Source: Desulfobulbaceae bacterium (lineage in GTDB: Bacteria; Desulfobacterota; Desulfobulbia; Desulfobulbales; DAOVSZ01). From it: a stretch of DNA of 6,024 nt. The translations under genes and the position numbers were made by a program. The DNA lies in contig DAOVSZ010000180.1 of the NCBI GenBank assembly GCA_030627725.1, forward strand, positions 1-6,024, read 5' to 3'. This document shows, one piece after another, positions 1 through 5,781 of this stretch (position 1 is the first letter of the stretch; the number at the start of each line of letters is the position of its first letter). Below the pieces are notes generated by a model. The model searched no databases and was not told the DNA's origin. It saw only the letters and a list, made by a program, of their open reading frames with translations.

Positions 1-47
1 AGGGCGTTTAGACTAATTCTGCAAACACACCTAAATAGTTGCCAATT

Positions 48-63
48 ATGAATCATCATTCAT
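48..63. repeat. Small inverted repeat upstream of the possible adk promoter
   Basis: ATGAAT (48-53) and ATTCAT (58-63) form a perfect 6-bp inverted repeat around CATC. A second, overlapping pair is GAATCAT at 50-56 with ATGATTC at 75-81, which overlaps the candidate -35. It could be an operator half-site arrangement, but such short AT-rich symmetry is often accidental. Confidence 0.25.
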
Positions 64-69
64 TTTTGT

Positions 70-97
70 TTGCAATGATTCGCATTTCGTTTATAGT
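70..97 (+). promoter_or_regulatory. Possible sigma70-type promoter for adk
   Basis: TTGCAA at 70-75 and TATAGT at 92-97 are separated by 16 bp, a fair match to bacterial -35 and -10 hexamers (5 of 6 at the -10). The flanks are AT-rich and no gene is evident in 1-238. Transcription would start near 104 and leave a leader of about 135 nt before adk. This is pattern matching only; AT-rich DNA gives such matches by chance. Confidence 0.3.
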
Positions 98-153
98 TAT
101 TTGTTGAATTGATAATCTCCCGCAGTGACCATAGGATAGTATTTATTATTTTG

Positions 154-180
154 CTGTGAACTCTGTGATTTCTGTGGTGA
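154..180 (+). repeat. Three-unit 9-bp-period repeat (CTGTG core)
   Basis: CTGTG recurs at exactly 9-bp intervals (154, 163, 172), as CTGTGAACT, CTGTGATTT and CTGTGGTGA. The tract lies in the adk leader, about 60 bp before the start codon. It resembles the low-complexity intergenic repeats of some environmental proteobacteria. No coding role is apparent, and its function, if any, is unknown. Confidence 0.6.
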
Positions 181-225
181 ATTGAATTTGTTGATGAACA
201 TACCCAAAAATCTCTTCACAATGAC

Positions 226-232
226 AAAGGAG
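226..232 (+). promoter_or_regulatory. Shine-Dalgarno site of adk
   Basis: AAAGGAG lies 6 nt before the ATG at 239, which is ideal spacing and fixes that start. The site falls inside a four-codon ATG...TAA micro-ORF (221-235) that is probably coincidental. Confidence 0.8.
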
Positions 233-238
233 TAACGC

Positions 239-916
239 ATGAATATTTTGGCATTTGGACCCAATGGAAGCGGCAAGGGAACACAAGGCGCAATCGTACA
301 GAAAAAATACAATATCGCCCACATAGAATCAGGAGCGATCTTCCGTGTGAACATCGGCGGCGGGACCGAACTTGGGAAAAAGGCAAAGGAATATATCGAC
401 CGTGGCGACCTTGTTCCTGACGATATCACCATCCCGATGATTCTGAACCGCTTGAAGGAAGACGACTGCAAAAACGGCTGGCTTCTGGATGGATTCCCCC
501 GCAACAAGGTACAGGCAGAGACCCTGGCCAAGGCGCTGCAGGATGAGAATATCACCCTTGACTACGTGATTGAGATCATACTGGACCGCGAGATTGCTAA
601 ACTCCGCATCATGGGCCGCAGGCTCTGCGCCAACGACAACAATCACCCGAACCATATCGCCTTTGACGCCATCAAACCGGTCGAAAAAGACGGCAAACTG
701 GTCTGCCGTGTCTGCGGCGGCGAACTTTCCACCCGCGCCGACGACCAGGACGAAGAAGCCATCAACAAGCGTCATAACATCTACTACGATGACAACACAG
801 GCACCATGGCGGCGGTCAACTTCTTCAAAGGCCTGAGCGGCACCAAGATCATCTCCGTTGACGGCACAGCCGGCATCCAGGAAGTTTCAGATGCCATTAT
901 GAAGCAACTGGCATAA
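239..916 (+). CDS. adk: Adenylate kinase (LID-containing, probably zinc-binding)
   Basis: The product should be the cytoplasmic monomeric enzyme that interconverts ATP + AMP and 2 ADP. The P-loop GPNGSGKGT is at residues 7-15 (commonly GAPGAGKGT in this family). The AMP site carries SGAIFR (31-36) and GDLVPDD (56-62), DGFPR is at 84-88, and GRR at 126-128 opens the LID. Conserved arginines R166 (before DD) and R178 follow. The LID (about 126-166) has C130, H136/H139 and a C156-x2-C159 pair, so a Cys/His zinc site replaces the four-cysteine version. The region after R178 (YYDDNTGTMAAVNFF) departs from the usual family sequence. At 225 aa the length is normal for a long-form enzyme. A strong ribosome binding site sets the ATG start. 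The gene appears monocistronic and ends at a hairpin. Identity as an adenylate kinase family member is firm; true AMP specificity is inferred from family motifs. Confidence 0.95.
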   Translation: MNILAFGPNGSGKGTQGAIVQKKYNIAHIESGAIFRVNIGGGTELGKKAKEYIDRGDLVPDDITIPMILNRLKEDDCKNGWLLDGFPRNKVQAETLAKALQDENITLDYVIEIILDREIAKLRIMGRRLCANDNNHPNHIAFDAIKPVEKDGKLVCRVCGGELSTRADDQDEEAINKRHNIYYDDNTGTMAAVNFFKGLSGTKIISVDGTAGIQEVSDAIMKQLA

Positions 917-950
917 GCACGTCCGTAAAAATCACATCCTGCTTTAAAAC

Positions 951-994
951 AAAAGGCCCGGATTTCTCACCTGTGAGAAATCCGGGCCTTTTTT
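951..994. terminator. Bidirectional rho-independent terminator between adk and the uvrB unit
   Basis: Bases 951-970 are perfectly complementary to 973-992 (core AAAAGGCCCGG / CCGGGCCTTTT). T-rich sequence follows on the plus strand (989-994) and the flank is A-rich on the other side (951-954, preceded by TTTAAAAC). It sits 34 nt after the adk stop and about 30 nt beyond the minus-strand stop at 1024, so it can end both convergent transcripts. The inner CACCTGTG probably opens into a small loop. Confidence 0.92.
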
Positions 995-1023
995 ATATAT
1001 TCAGGGTCCGCACAGAAATAACT

Positions 1024-1701
1024 TCAATGCTCCTTCTTTCCGAACACCCCCCACGCCTTCTCGTACAGACGGTTCAACCTCTCTTCGAGTTCAAGCCGGT
1101 ATTTTTCCAGTTCCTTTGATTTCAGGCCGGGCGGCACCATAAACGGCTCATCGTAGAACATGGAGATCCTGGCAAAAGGCTTTGGCAGGACGGTCCTGTC
1201 CCAACTCCTGAATGTCCAGTAACGGTCCGCCCCCCATGCCATGGGGATGATCGGCGCCCCGGTCCTGCTTGCCAGAAAAATCATCCCTGCCTGCGCTATT
1301 CTAGGAGGCCCCTGTGAACCATCGGCAACCAGGGCCGCGTTCATGCCGTTTTTCATTGCCTCCTCCATCTCCCGCAAGGCGCCGATTCCCCGCCGGGTCC
1401 TCGATCCGCGCACAGGCGTAACCCCCTTCCCGGCCAGGACCCGGGCGATATATTCCCCGTCCTTGCTGCCGCTGACCATGGCCGCCCACTTTGCCCAGCC
1501 GGAGTCATGGATGATATAGAAAAGACTGTAATGCCAGAACGCCACAATACACGGTTCCGGCGCCCGGACGCCGTTTATGAAGATATCTCTGTTTTGATAA
1601 ATGATCCGGCAGGAACCGAATAATAACCGGGTAATGAACCCATAGACCGGAGGGACCACCACCAGGGAAAACCTGTACCAGAAATCGTCTTTTACAGCCA
1701 T
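1024..1701 (-). CDS. DUF374 lysophospholipid acyltransferase-like protein
   Basis: This 225-aa protein matches the DUF374 branch of the LPLAT acyltransferase superfamily, which is thought to transfer acyl chains to lipid or lipid A-type acceptors at the inner face of the cytoplasmic membrane. Visible family signatures are FWH at 55-57 (the H being the likely catalytic base of the HxxxxD-type centre), SGSKDGEYIARVL at 77-89, VRGS at 97-100, ADGSQGP at 126-132 and GAPIIPMAWG at 148-157. A hydrophobic stretch at about 11-28 may lie on or in the membrane. The C-terminus (about 193-212) is charged and probably helical. Its ATG lies inside the last codons of uvrB (10-nt overlap), so translation is probably coupled. 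Family membership is confident; the substrate cannot be told from sequence. It is the last gene before the shared terminator. Confidence 0.88.
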   Translation of the reverse strand: MAVKDDFWYRFSLVVVPPVYGFITRLLFGSCRIIYQNRDIFINGVRAPEPCIVAFWHYSLFYIIHDSGWAKWAAMVSGSKDGEYIARVLAGKGVTPVRGSRTRRGIGALREMEEAMKNGMNAALVADGSQGPPRIAQAGMIFLASRTGAPIIPMAWGADRYWTFRSWDRTVLPKPFARISMFYDEPFMVPPGLKSKELEKYRLELEERLNRLYEKAWGVFGKKEH

Positions 1702-3704
1702 TGCAGTTCCACCTCCCGCAGTTCTTTCAGCAGATCACGCTTTTCCGCCGCAGTCTCAAAATCGAGTTCCTTTGCTGCTGCCATCATCTCCTTTTCCGTC
1801 TGCCTGATATCCCGCTGGAGTTCACTCAGGCTGTCCCATGTCCTGCTGCCGTAGCCTGTCTCGTTCTCTGCTGTTTCAAAACCGGCGGTCACATAATCCT
1901 TCTCATACACCGACTCCATGATGTCCTTGATCTTCGACCTGATCGTTTCCGGAGTGATGGAGTGTTTCTCGTTATATGCCGCCTGCAGCGATCTTCTCCG
2001 GTTGGTCTCCTCAATGGTCCGTCGCATGGAGTTGGTCATCCGGTCGCCGTACAGAATAACCATGCCGCCGACATTCCTGGACGCCCTGCCGCATGTCTGT
2101 ATCAGGGACCGCTCGCTCCGCAAGAACCCCTCCTTGTCCGCATCAAGAATGGCAACCAGCGAGACCTCGGGGATATCCAGCCCTTCCCGAAGAAGGTTAA
2201 TGCCGATCAGGACGGAAAACTCCTGCCTCCGCAGTCCGCGCACCAATTCCATCCGTTCCAGGGTTTTGATATCCGAATGGAGATACCTGACCGCAACATC
2301 GACATTTTCATAATACTCCGTCAGGTCCTCAGCCATCCGTTTTGTCAAAGTCGTTACCAGCACCGCCTCATTTCTCGCAACCCGAATCCGAATCTCCTCT
2401 AACAGATCGTCAACCTGCGACACTGCCGGCCTGACCTCAATCAAGGGGTCGATAAGGCCGGTTGGACGGATGATCTGTTCGACGATCCGGCCCTCGGCCC
2501 GCTCAAACTCAAAATCCGCCGGGGTCGCGGAGACGTAGACCACCTGTCCGACCCGTTCTTCAAATTCTTCAAACCTGAGCGGCCGGTTGTCAAGGGCGGA
2601 TGGGAGCCGAAAACCGAATGCAACCAGGGTTTTTTTCCGCGATCGGTCACCGCGGTACATGCCGCGCACCTGAGGGACCGCCACATGACTCTCATCAATG
2701 AACAACACAAAATCCTCAGGAAAATAATCCAGCAGGGTCGGCGGCGGCTCCCCGACCTTCCTGCCTGTAAGGTGCCGGCTGTAATTCTCGATGCCGTTAC
2801 AATACCCCAGCTCCTGGATCATTTCCAAATCAAAATTCGTGCGCTGTTCCAGGCGCTGGGCCTCAACTAACAGGTTCTCTTTCTCAAAAAAATCAAGCCG
2901 CTCCTTCAGCTCCTCCTTGATCGTCCGCATTGCCTGCTGCAGTCTCTCTTTTGAGGTGACAAAGTGGCTGCCCGGGAAAACAGTCACCTCGGTCTCGTCT
3001 CCAAGGACATTCCCGCGAAGAGGATCTATCATGGAAATCCGGTCCACCGTATCGCCGAAAAACTCGACCCGGATCGCCCGGGCCTCTTCGTAGGCGGGAA
3101 AGATCTCCAGCACGTCACCCCGGACGCGGAACGTGCCGCGGTGAAAGGAGATCTCATTCCGCTCGTAGAGCATGATGACCAGCCGCCGCAATACCTCCTC
3201 CAGTTGATACTCTTCGCCTTTTTTGAGAACAAGGTGCATATTCCTATACTCCTCAGGCGAACCAAGGCCGTAGATACAGGAAACGCTTGCCACGATGATC
3301 ACATCTCGCCGTGTCAGGAGAGACCGGGTTGCAGAATGACGCATCTTGTCTATGGTGTCGTTGATCGCGGAATCTTTTTCAATATAGGTGTCGGACTGGG
3401 GGATATATGCCTCCGGCTGATAATAATCGTAATAGCTTACAAAATATTCCACCGCATTGTCGGGAAACAGCTCCTTGAACTCGGAAAAGAGCTGGGCCGC
3501 AAGGGTCTTGTTCGGGGCCAGGACAAGGGCCGACCGATGGACCTCGGCGATGACCTGCGCCATGGTAAATGTCTTGCCGGACCCTGTGACGCCGAGCAGG
3601 ACTTGCTCCCTGGCGCCGTCCCTGAGTCCGCGGCTCAAGGCGGCAATGGCCTGCGGCTGGTCCCCGGCTGGAGAGAAATCGGTTTTGAGTGTAAAAAGGT
3701 TCAA
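1692..3704 (-). CDS. uvrB: Excinuclease ABC subunit B (UvrB)
   Basis: UvrB is the DNA-loading, damage-verifying helicase-like subunit of nucleotide excision repair. It is delivered by UvrA and recruits UvrC. The 670 residues are full length for the family. PAGDQPQAI is at 12-20 and Walker A GVTGSGKT at 38-45. The beta-hairpin region that clamps DNA is at about 91-126, rich in Tyr and including YYDYYQPEAYIP. The DESH box is at 337-340, VYVSATP at 389-395, the helicase C-terminal domain at about 415-595 with LLREGLDIPEV at 504-514, and motif VI QTCGRASRN at 536-544. A C-terminal UVR motif for UvrC contact spans about 627-662. Motif VI carries C and S where I and A are commonest (GRAARN). The start is TTG at 3704, chosen because MNLFTLKTDFSPAGDQP aligns with usual UvrB N-termini and an in-frame TGA lies at 3716-3714. 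No purine-rich ribosome binding site precedes it. A heptad repeat tract begins 3 bp upstream. Confidence 0.97.
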   Translation of the reverse strand: MNLFTLKTDFSPAGDQPQAIAALSRGLRDGAREQVLLGVTGSGKTFTMAQVIAEVHRSALVLAPNKTLAAQLFSEFKELFPDNAVEYFVSYYDYYQPEAYIPQSDTYIEKDSAINDTIDKMRHSATRSLLTRRDVIIVASVSCIYGLGSPEEYRNMHLVLKKGEEYQLEEVLRRLVIMLYERNEISFHRGTFRVRGDVLEIFPAYEEARAIRVEFFGDTVDRISMIDPLRGNVLGDETEVTVFPGSHFVTSKERLQQAMRTIKEELKERLDFFEKENLLVEAQRLEQRTNFDLEMIQELGYCNGIENYSRHLTGRKVGEPPPTLLDYFPEDFVLFIDESHVAVPQVRGMYRGDRSRKKTLVAFGFRLPSALDNRPLRFEEFEERVGQVVYVSATPADFEFERAEGRIVEQIIRPTGLIDPLIEVRPAVSQVDDLLEEIRIRVARNEAVLVTTLTKRMAEDLTEYYENVDVAVRYLHSDIKTLERMELVRGLRRQEFSVLIGINLLREGLDIPEVSLVAILDADKEGFLRSERSLIQTCGRASRNVGGMVILYGDRMTNSMRRTIEETNRRRSLQAAYNEKHSITPETIRSKIKDIMESVYEKDYVTAGFETAENETGYGSRTWDSLSELQRDIRQTEKEMMAAAKELDFETAAEKRDLLKELREVELQWL
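1711..1716 (-). promoter_or_regulatory. Shine-Dalgarno of the acyltransferase gene, inside uvrB
   Basis: On the minus strand GGAGGT (1716-1711) lies 9 nt before the ATG at 1701, within the final codons of uvrB. It supports that start and the reading of a coupled uvrB-acyltransferase mRNA. Confidence 0.75.
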
Positions 3705-3706
3705 AT

Positions 3707-3832
3707 TCAGGGGTCAGGGGTCAGGTTACTGGTTACTGGTTACTGGTTACTGGTTACTGGTTACTGGTTACTGGTTACTGGTTACTGGTTAAGAAAAAAT
3801 AAACTGTAACCTGTAAACCGTAAACCGTAAAC
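3707..3832. repeat. 18-unit heptad-phased repeat tract with strand switch
   Basis: The whole tract reads in one 7-bp register. It comprises two TCAGGGG (3707-3720), one TCAGGTT (3721-3727), nine perfect ACTGGTT (3728-3790), two AT-rich heptads (3791-3804), then TGTAACC, TGTAAAC, CGTAAAC, CGTAAAC (3805-3832). The right-hand units are the reverse-complement sense of the left ones (GGTTACA and GGTTTAC on the minus strand), so the two arms can pair imperfectly around the A/T-rich centre. The plus strand carries regularly spaced GG or GGGG runs. It fills most of the divergent gap between uvrB and the cysteine-cluster gene. No mobile-element ends or ORF belong to it. It resembles the short tandem heptamers of some bacterial intergenic regions; copy number is likely variable. 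Confidence 0.95.
3724..3786 (+). repeat. Nine perfect tandem copies of GGTTACT
   Basis: Bases 3724-3786 are exactly nine 7-bp units without a mismatch, followed by a partial GGTTA. Perfect identity indicates recent expansion or active homogenisation by slippage. Seven is not a multiple of three, so on the minus strand each frame meets TAA regularly, while the plus strand stays open in all frames and yields a spurious TGYWLLV peptide repeat. Confidence 0.97.
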
Positions 3833-3855
3833 CTTGCTGTTCTTAAAGTTTTTCC

Positions 3856-3886
3856 TTGAACCCCCCCTCTTTTTCCTGTTTATAAA
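3856..3886 (+). promoter_or_regulatory. Possible promoter of the cysteine-cluster/ankyrin operon
   Basis: TTGAAC (3856-3861) pairs with TTTATA (3879-3884, 17-bp spacer) or TATAAA (3881-3886, 19-bp spacer). Transcription would begin only 0-3 nt before the ATG at 3894, giving a leaderless or nearly leaderless mRNA. That would agree with the lack of any ribosome binding site there. A run of seven C (3861-3867) lies in the spacer. The assignment is tentative. Confidence 0.3.
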
Positions 3887-3893
3887 TGTAACA

Positions 3894-4595
3894 ATGAATA
3901 CATATACTGATGAAATACAGAAATCAAATCCCACCCCGAACGGTGAATGCAAACGCTGCGGCGCCTGCTGTTCGAACGGCGGGCCGGCGCTCCACAAGGA
4001 AGACCTGGAACTGCTCCTGAACGGTACGATCAGGCACGACCAACTGGTCACGATCAGGAAGGGAGAGTTCGCCTTTTCCCCTGCTTCAAATAAAATCGAA
4101 CCCGTACGAGAAGAACTTATTAAAATATGCGGAAGCGGCAAAGACTGGACCTGCTGTTTTTACGACCACAAAGAAAAAGGCTGCATGATCTACACCTCAC
4201 GTCCCCTTGAATGCAGGCTCCTGAAGTGCTGGGACACTGCAGAACTTCTTTCCGCGATTTACCAGGATACCATCAAGCGGACTGATATCATCAATCAGGG
4301 CGACCCGGTGAGGGAACTCATTCAAGAGCAGGAGCGGGAAATTGCCCTTGACGCGTTAGAAGATCTCATTACTGCTGTTACCGACAACACGGACCGGACC
4401 GCTGCCCTGGAGAAACTGACCGGACTTGTCAGAAAGGACCTGGCCCTCCGGACACGGGCGTTGAATGATTCCGCCCTGCCGGAAGCGTATGAATTCTTTA
4501 TCTTCGGCAGGCCCCTTTTCAAACAGTTGGAACCCTTTGGGATAACTGCCTCAGAAGAAGACGGTAAGGTCCATCTATGTTTTCAAGAAAAATAA
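3894..4595 (+). CDS. YkgJ-family CxxCxxCC cysteine-cluster protein
   Basis: This 233-aa protein has the hallmark N-terminal C19-x2-C22-x2-C25-C26 cluster (ECKRCGACCSNGG). A second set follows: C79, C87-C88, C97, and the RPLECRLLKC segment (103-112) with C107 and C112. This is the pattern of the CxxCxxCC/YkgJ family (UPF0153), presumed to bind zinc or an Fe-S centre and usually of unknown function. Residues 138-190 look helical and charged. The second half beyond about residue 115 is longer than the minimal domain and not recognised. No signal peptide follows the chosen ATG, so it is probably cytoplasmic. An in-frame TTG at 3834 would add 20 hydrophobic residues, but it begins at the repeat edge without a ribosome binding site. 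It overlaps the ankyrin gene by 19 nt, which suggests co-expression. The metal and the partner are unknown. Confidence 0.85.
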   Translation: MNTYTDEIQKSNPTPNGECKRCGACCSNGGPALHKEDLELLLNGTIRHDQLVTIRKGEFAFSPASNKIEPVREELIKICGSGKDWTCCFYDHKEKGCMIYTSRPLECRLLKCWDTAELLSAIYQDTIKRTDIINQGDPVRELIQEQEREIALDALEDLITAVTDNTDRTAALEKLTGLVRKDLALRTRALNDSALPEAYEFFIFGRPLFKQLEPFGITASEEDGKVHLCFQEK

Positions 4596-5638
4596 TTCGT
4601 AAGACCCTCTTCCTGGGTCTTTTCTTCATTCTTCTTTCTCCATTCTTGGACGACTCTTTGCTTCTTGCCGGACCGCTGCAATCGGCTGCGGCCCTTGGGG
4701 ACCTGGAAAAGGTCCGTTCTCTGCTGGAGTCAGGCGCCGATGTCAACGCAACGGGAAAAAATAATTCCACCGCCCTCATGGTCGCCTCAGGACCGGAGCA
4801 TGCCCGGATCGTGAAAATTCTGATGGACAACGGCGCTGATATCCACGCCCGAGACAGCACCGGCAACACTGCCCTGATGCGTCTTTCATGGAAGGGTCTG
4901 ACGATGGGAGTAAAGCTTTTACTGGTCCATGACGCCAAGGTCAATGCTGTAAACAAGGACCACCTGACCCCGCTCCTGTTTGCTGTCGGGGCAGGTCATA
5001 GCGATACGGTCGAAGCCCTGCTGAAGGCCGGGGCTGATCCGCAGGTACGATTTAACGGCGATATTACAGCATTGATGGCTGCCGCCCGGCGCGGAGATAC
5101 AAAGACGGCAAAATTACTATTGCAATACGGCGCCCGGATAAACCTGCTTACAAGCGCTGATCAAACAGCCCTCATGAGCGCTGCATCCGAAGGGCATCAG
5201 GACACGGTTACGTTTCTTGTTGATCAGCGCGCTGACATTAACCAACACAACTCTCACGGCCGAACAGCTCTCATGTATGCCGTTTTACGCAACCATCAAA
5301 AAATCGTTACAATACTGATCGAGGCCGGAGCCAGGGTAAACACCCAAGACCGTCGAGGCTTCACAGCCCTCATGCTTTCAGCCGGGGCCGGATTCACAGA
5401 GATCGTCAACTATCTCCTCACACACAAGGCTGATCCGAATATCTCCGACACCAGAGGCTATACCGCCCTCATGGCCGCTGTCTGGAGCGGCCACACGGAA
5501 ATCATCCGTTCCCTGCTGACACACGGCGCAGACAGGACCATACAGGACCGGGAAGGGAAAACCGCAGTTGACTGGGCCGTAAAAAAGGGGGATAAAGAGA
5601 CTCTTACATTATTGCAGAGAGAAAAAGCAGAGCGATAA
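4577..5638 (+). CDS. Exported ankyrin-repeat protein
   Basis: The 353 residues start with a signal-peptide-like N-terminus: basic MFSRKIIRK, then hydrophobic TLFLGLFFILL (10-20), with cleavage possible near 31-32 (LLLAG). There is no lipobox cysteine. The mature part is almost entirely ankyrin repeats with an exact 33-residue period: TALM or a variant at 65, 98, 131 (TPLL), 164, 197, 230, 263, 296 and 329 (TAVD). A partial capping repeat at about 34-56 (LQSAAALGDLEKVRSLL) precedes them, and GAD-type loops recur before each. Such domains are protein-binding scaffolds; no enzymatic domain is visible. Location is inferred as periplasmic or outer-face. A weak ribosome binding site (AAGGT, 4566-4570) is 6 nt before the ATG, and the start lies inside the upstream cysteine-cluster gene, so coupled translation is likely. 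The binding partner is unknown. The gene ends shortly before a hairpin terminator. Confidence 0.93.
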   Translation: MFSRKIIRKTLFLGLFFILLSPFLDDSLLLAGPLQSAAALGDLEKVRSLLESGADVNATGKNNSTALMVASGPEHARIVKILMDNGADIHARDSTGNTALMRLSWKGLTMGVKLLLVHDAKVNAVNKDHLTPLLFAVGAGHSDTVEALLKAGADPQVRFNGDITALMAAARRGDTKTAKLLLQYGARINLLTSADQTALMSAASEGHQDTVTFLVDQRADINQHNSHGRTALMYAVLRNHQKIVTILIEAGARVNTQDRRGFTALMLSAGAGFTEIVNYLLTHKADPNISDTRGYTALMAAVWSGHTEIIRSLLTHGADRTIQDREGKTAVDWAVKKGDKETLTLLQREKAER

Positions 5639-5677
5639 AGTTTCCTTCACTTTTGCATCCTGAACACAAAAAAACAC

Positions 5678-5712
5678 AAAAGGCCCCCTGGATTTTTTCC
5701 AGGGGGCCTTTT
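5678..5712. terminator. Bidirectional rho-independent terminator after the ankyrin gene
   Basis: A perfect 15-bp stem (5678-5692 with 5698-5712, core GGCCCCCTGGA) encloses a five-T loop. T residues close the right arm, and an A-rich stretch (5668-5681) lies left of it, which gives a U-run for minus-strand transcripts. It lies 39 nt after the ankyrin stop and about 70 nt beyond the minus-strand stop at 5782, so it serves both convergent genes. Confidence 0.9.
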
Positions 5713-5781
5713 CATGTTTTATATCATGTTAGACAGCTGCTTCACCAAACCACTCCGAGCAACCGCCACAGATTTATCAGA

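Noticed and set aside
221..235. Micro-ORF ATG-ACA-AAG-GAG-TAA just before adk
   Set aside because: It encodes only M-T-K-E and contains the adk Shine-Dalgarno itself. It has no ribosome binding site of its own, so it is likely coincidence rather than a regulatory leader peptide.
97..775. Minus-strand open frames opposite adk
   Set aside because: They are antisense shadows; adk has a strong ribosome binding site and intact motifs on the plus strand.
951..994. Transposon inverted-repeat end or attachment site
   Set aside because: The perfect inverted repeat sits between two convergent stop codons and has a T-run, which fits a terminator. No transposase or direct repeats are present.
1701..2402. 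Plus-strand open frame of 233 codons opposite the end of uvrB
   Set aside because: It is a shadow of the GC-rich uvrB codons and shows no family motifs; uvrB fully explains this DNA.
2964..3809. Long open frame (281 codons) on the plus strand, opposite uvrB, ending in TGYWLLV repeats
   Set aside because: It is antisense to well-supported uvrB. The repeated peptide arises only because GGTTACT has no stop in any plus-strand frame. No ribosome binding site or recognisable domain is present.
3707..3832. CRISPR array
   Set aside because: Units are 7 bp and contiguous, without unique spacers, and no cas genes are near.
3834..3893. TTG start adding a 20-residue hydrophobic N-terminus to the cysteine-cluster protein
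   Set aside because: There is no ribosome binding site, it starts at the edge of the repeat tract, and the sequence is an AT/C-rich low-complexity run. The ATG at 3894 puts the CxxCxxCC motif at the usual distance from the N-terminus.
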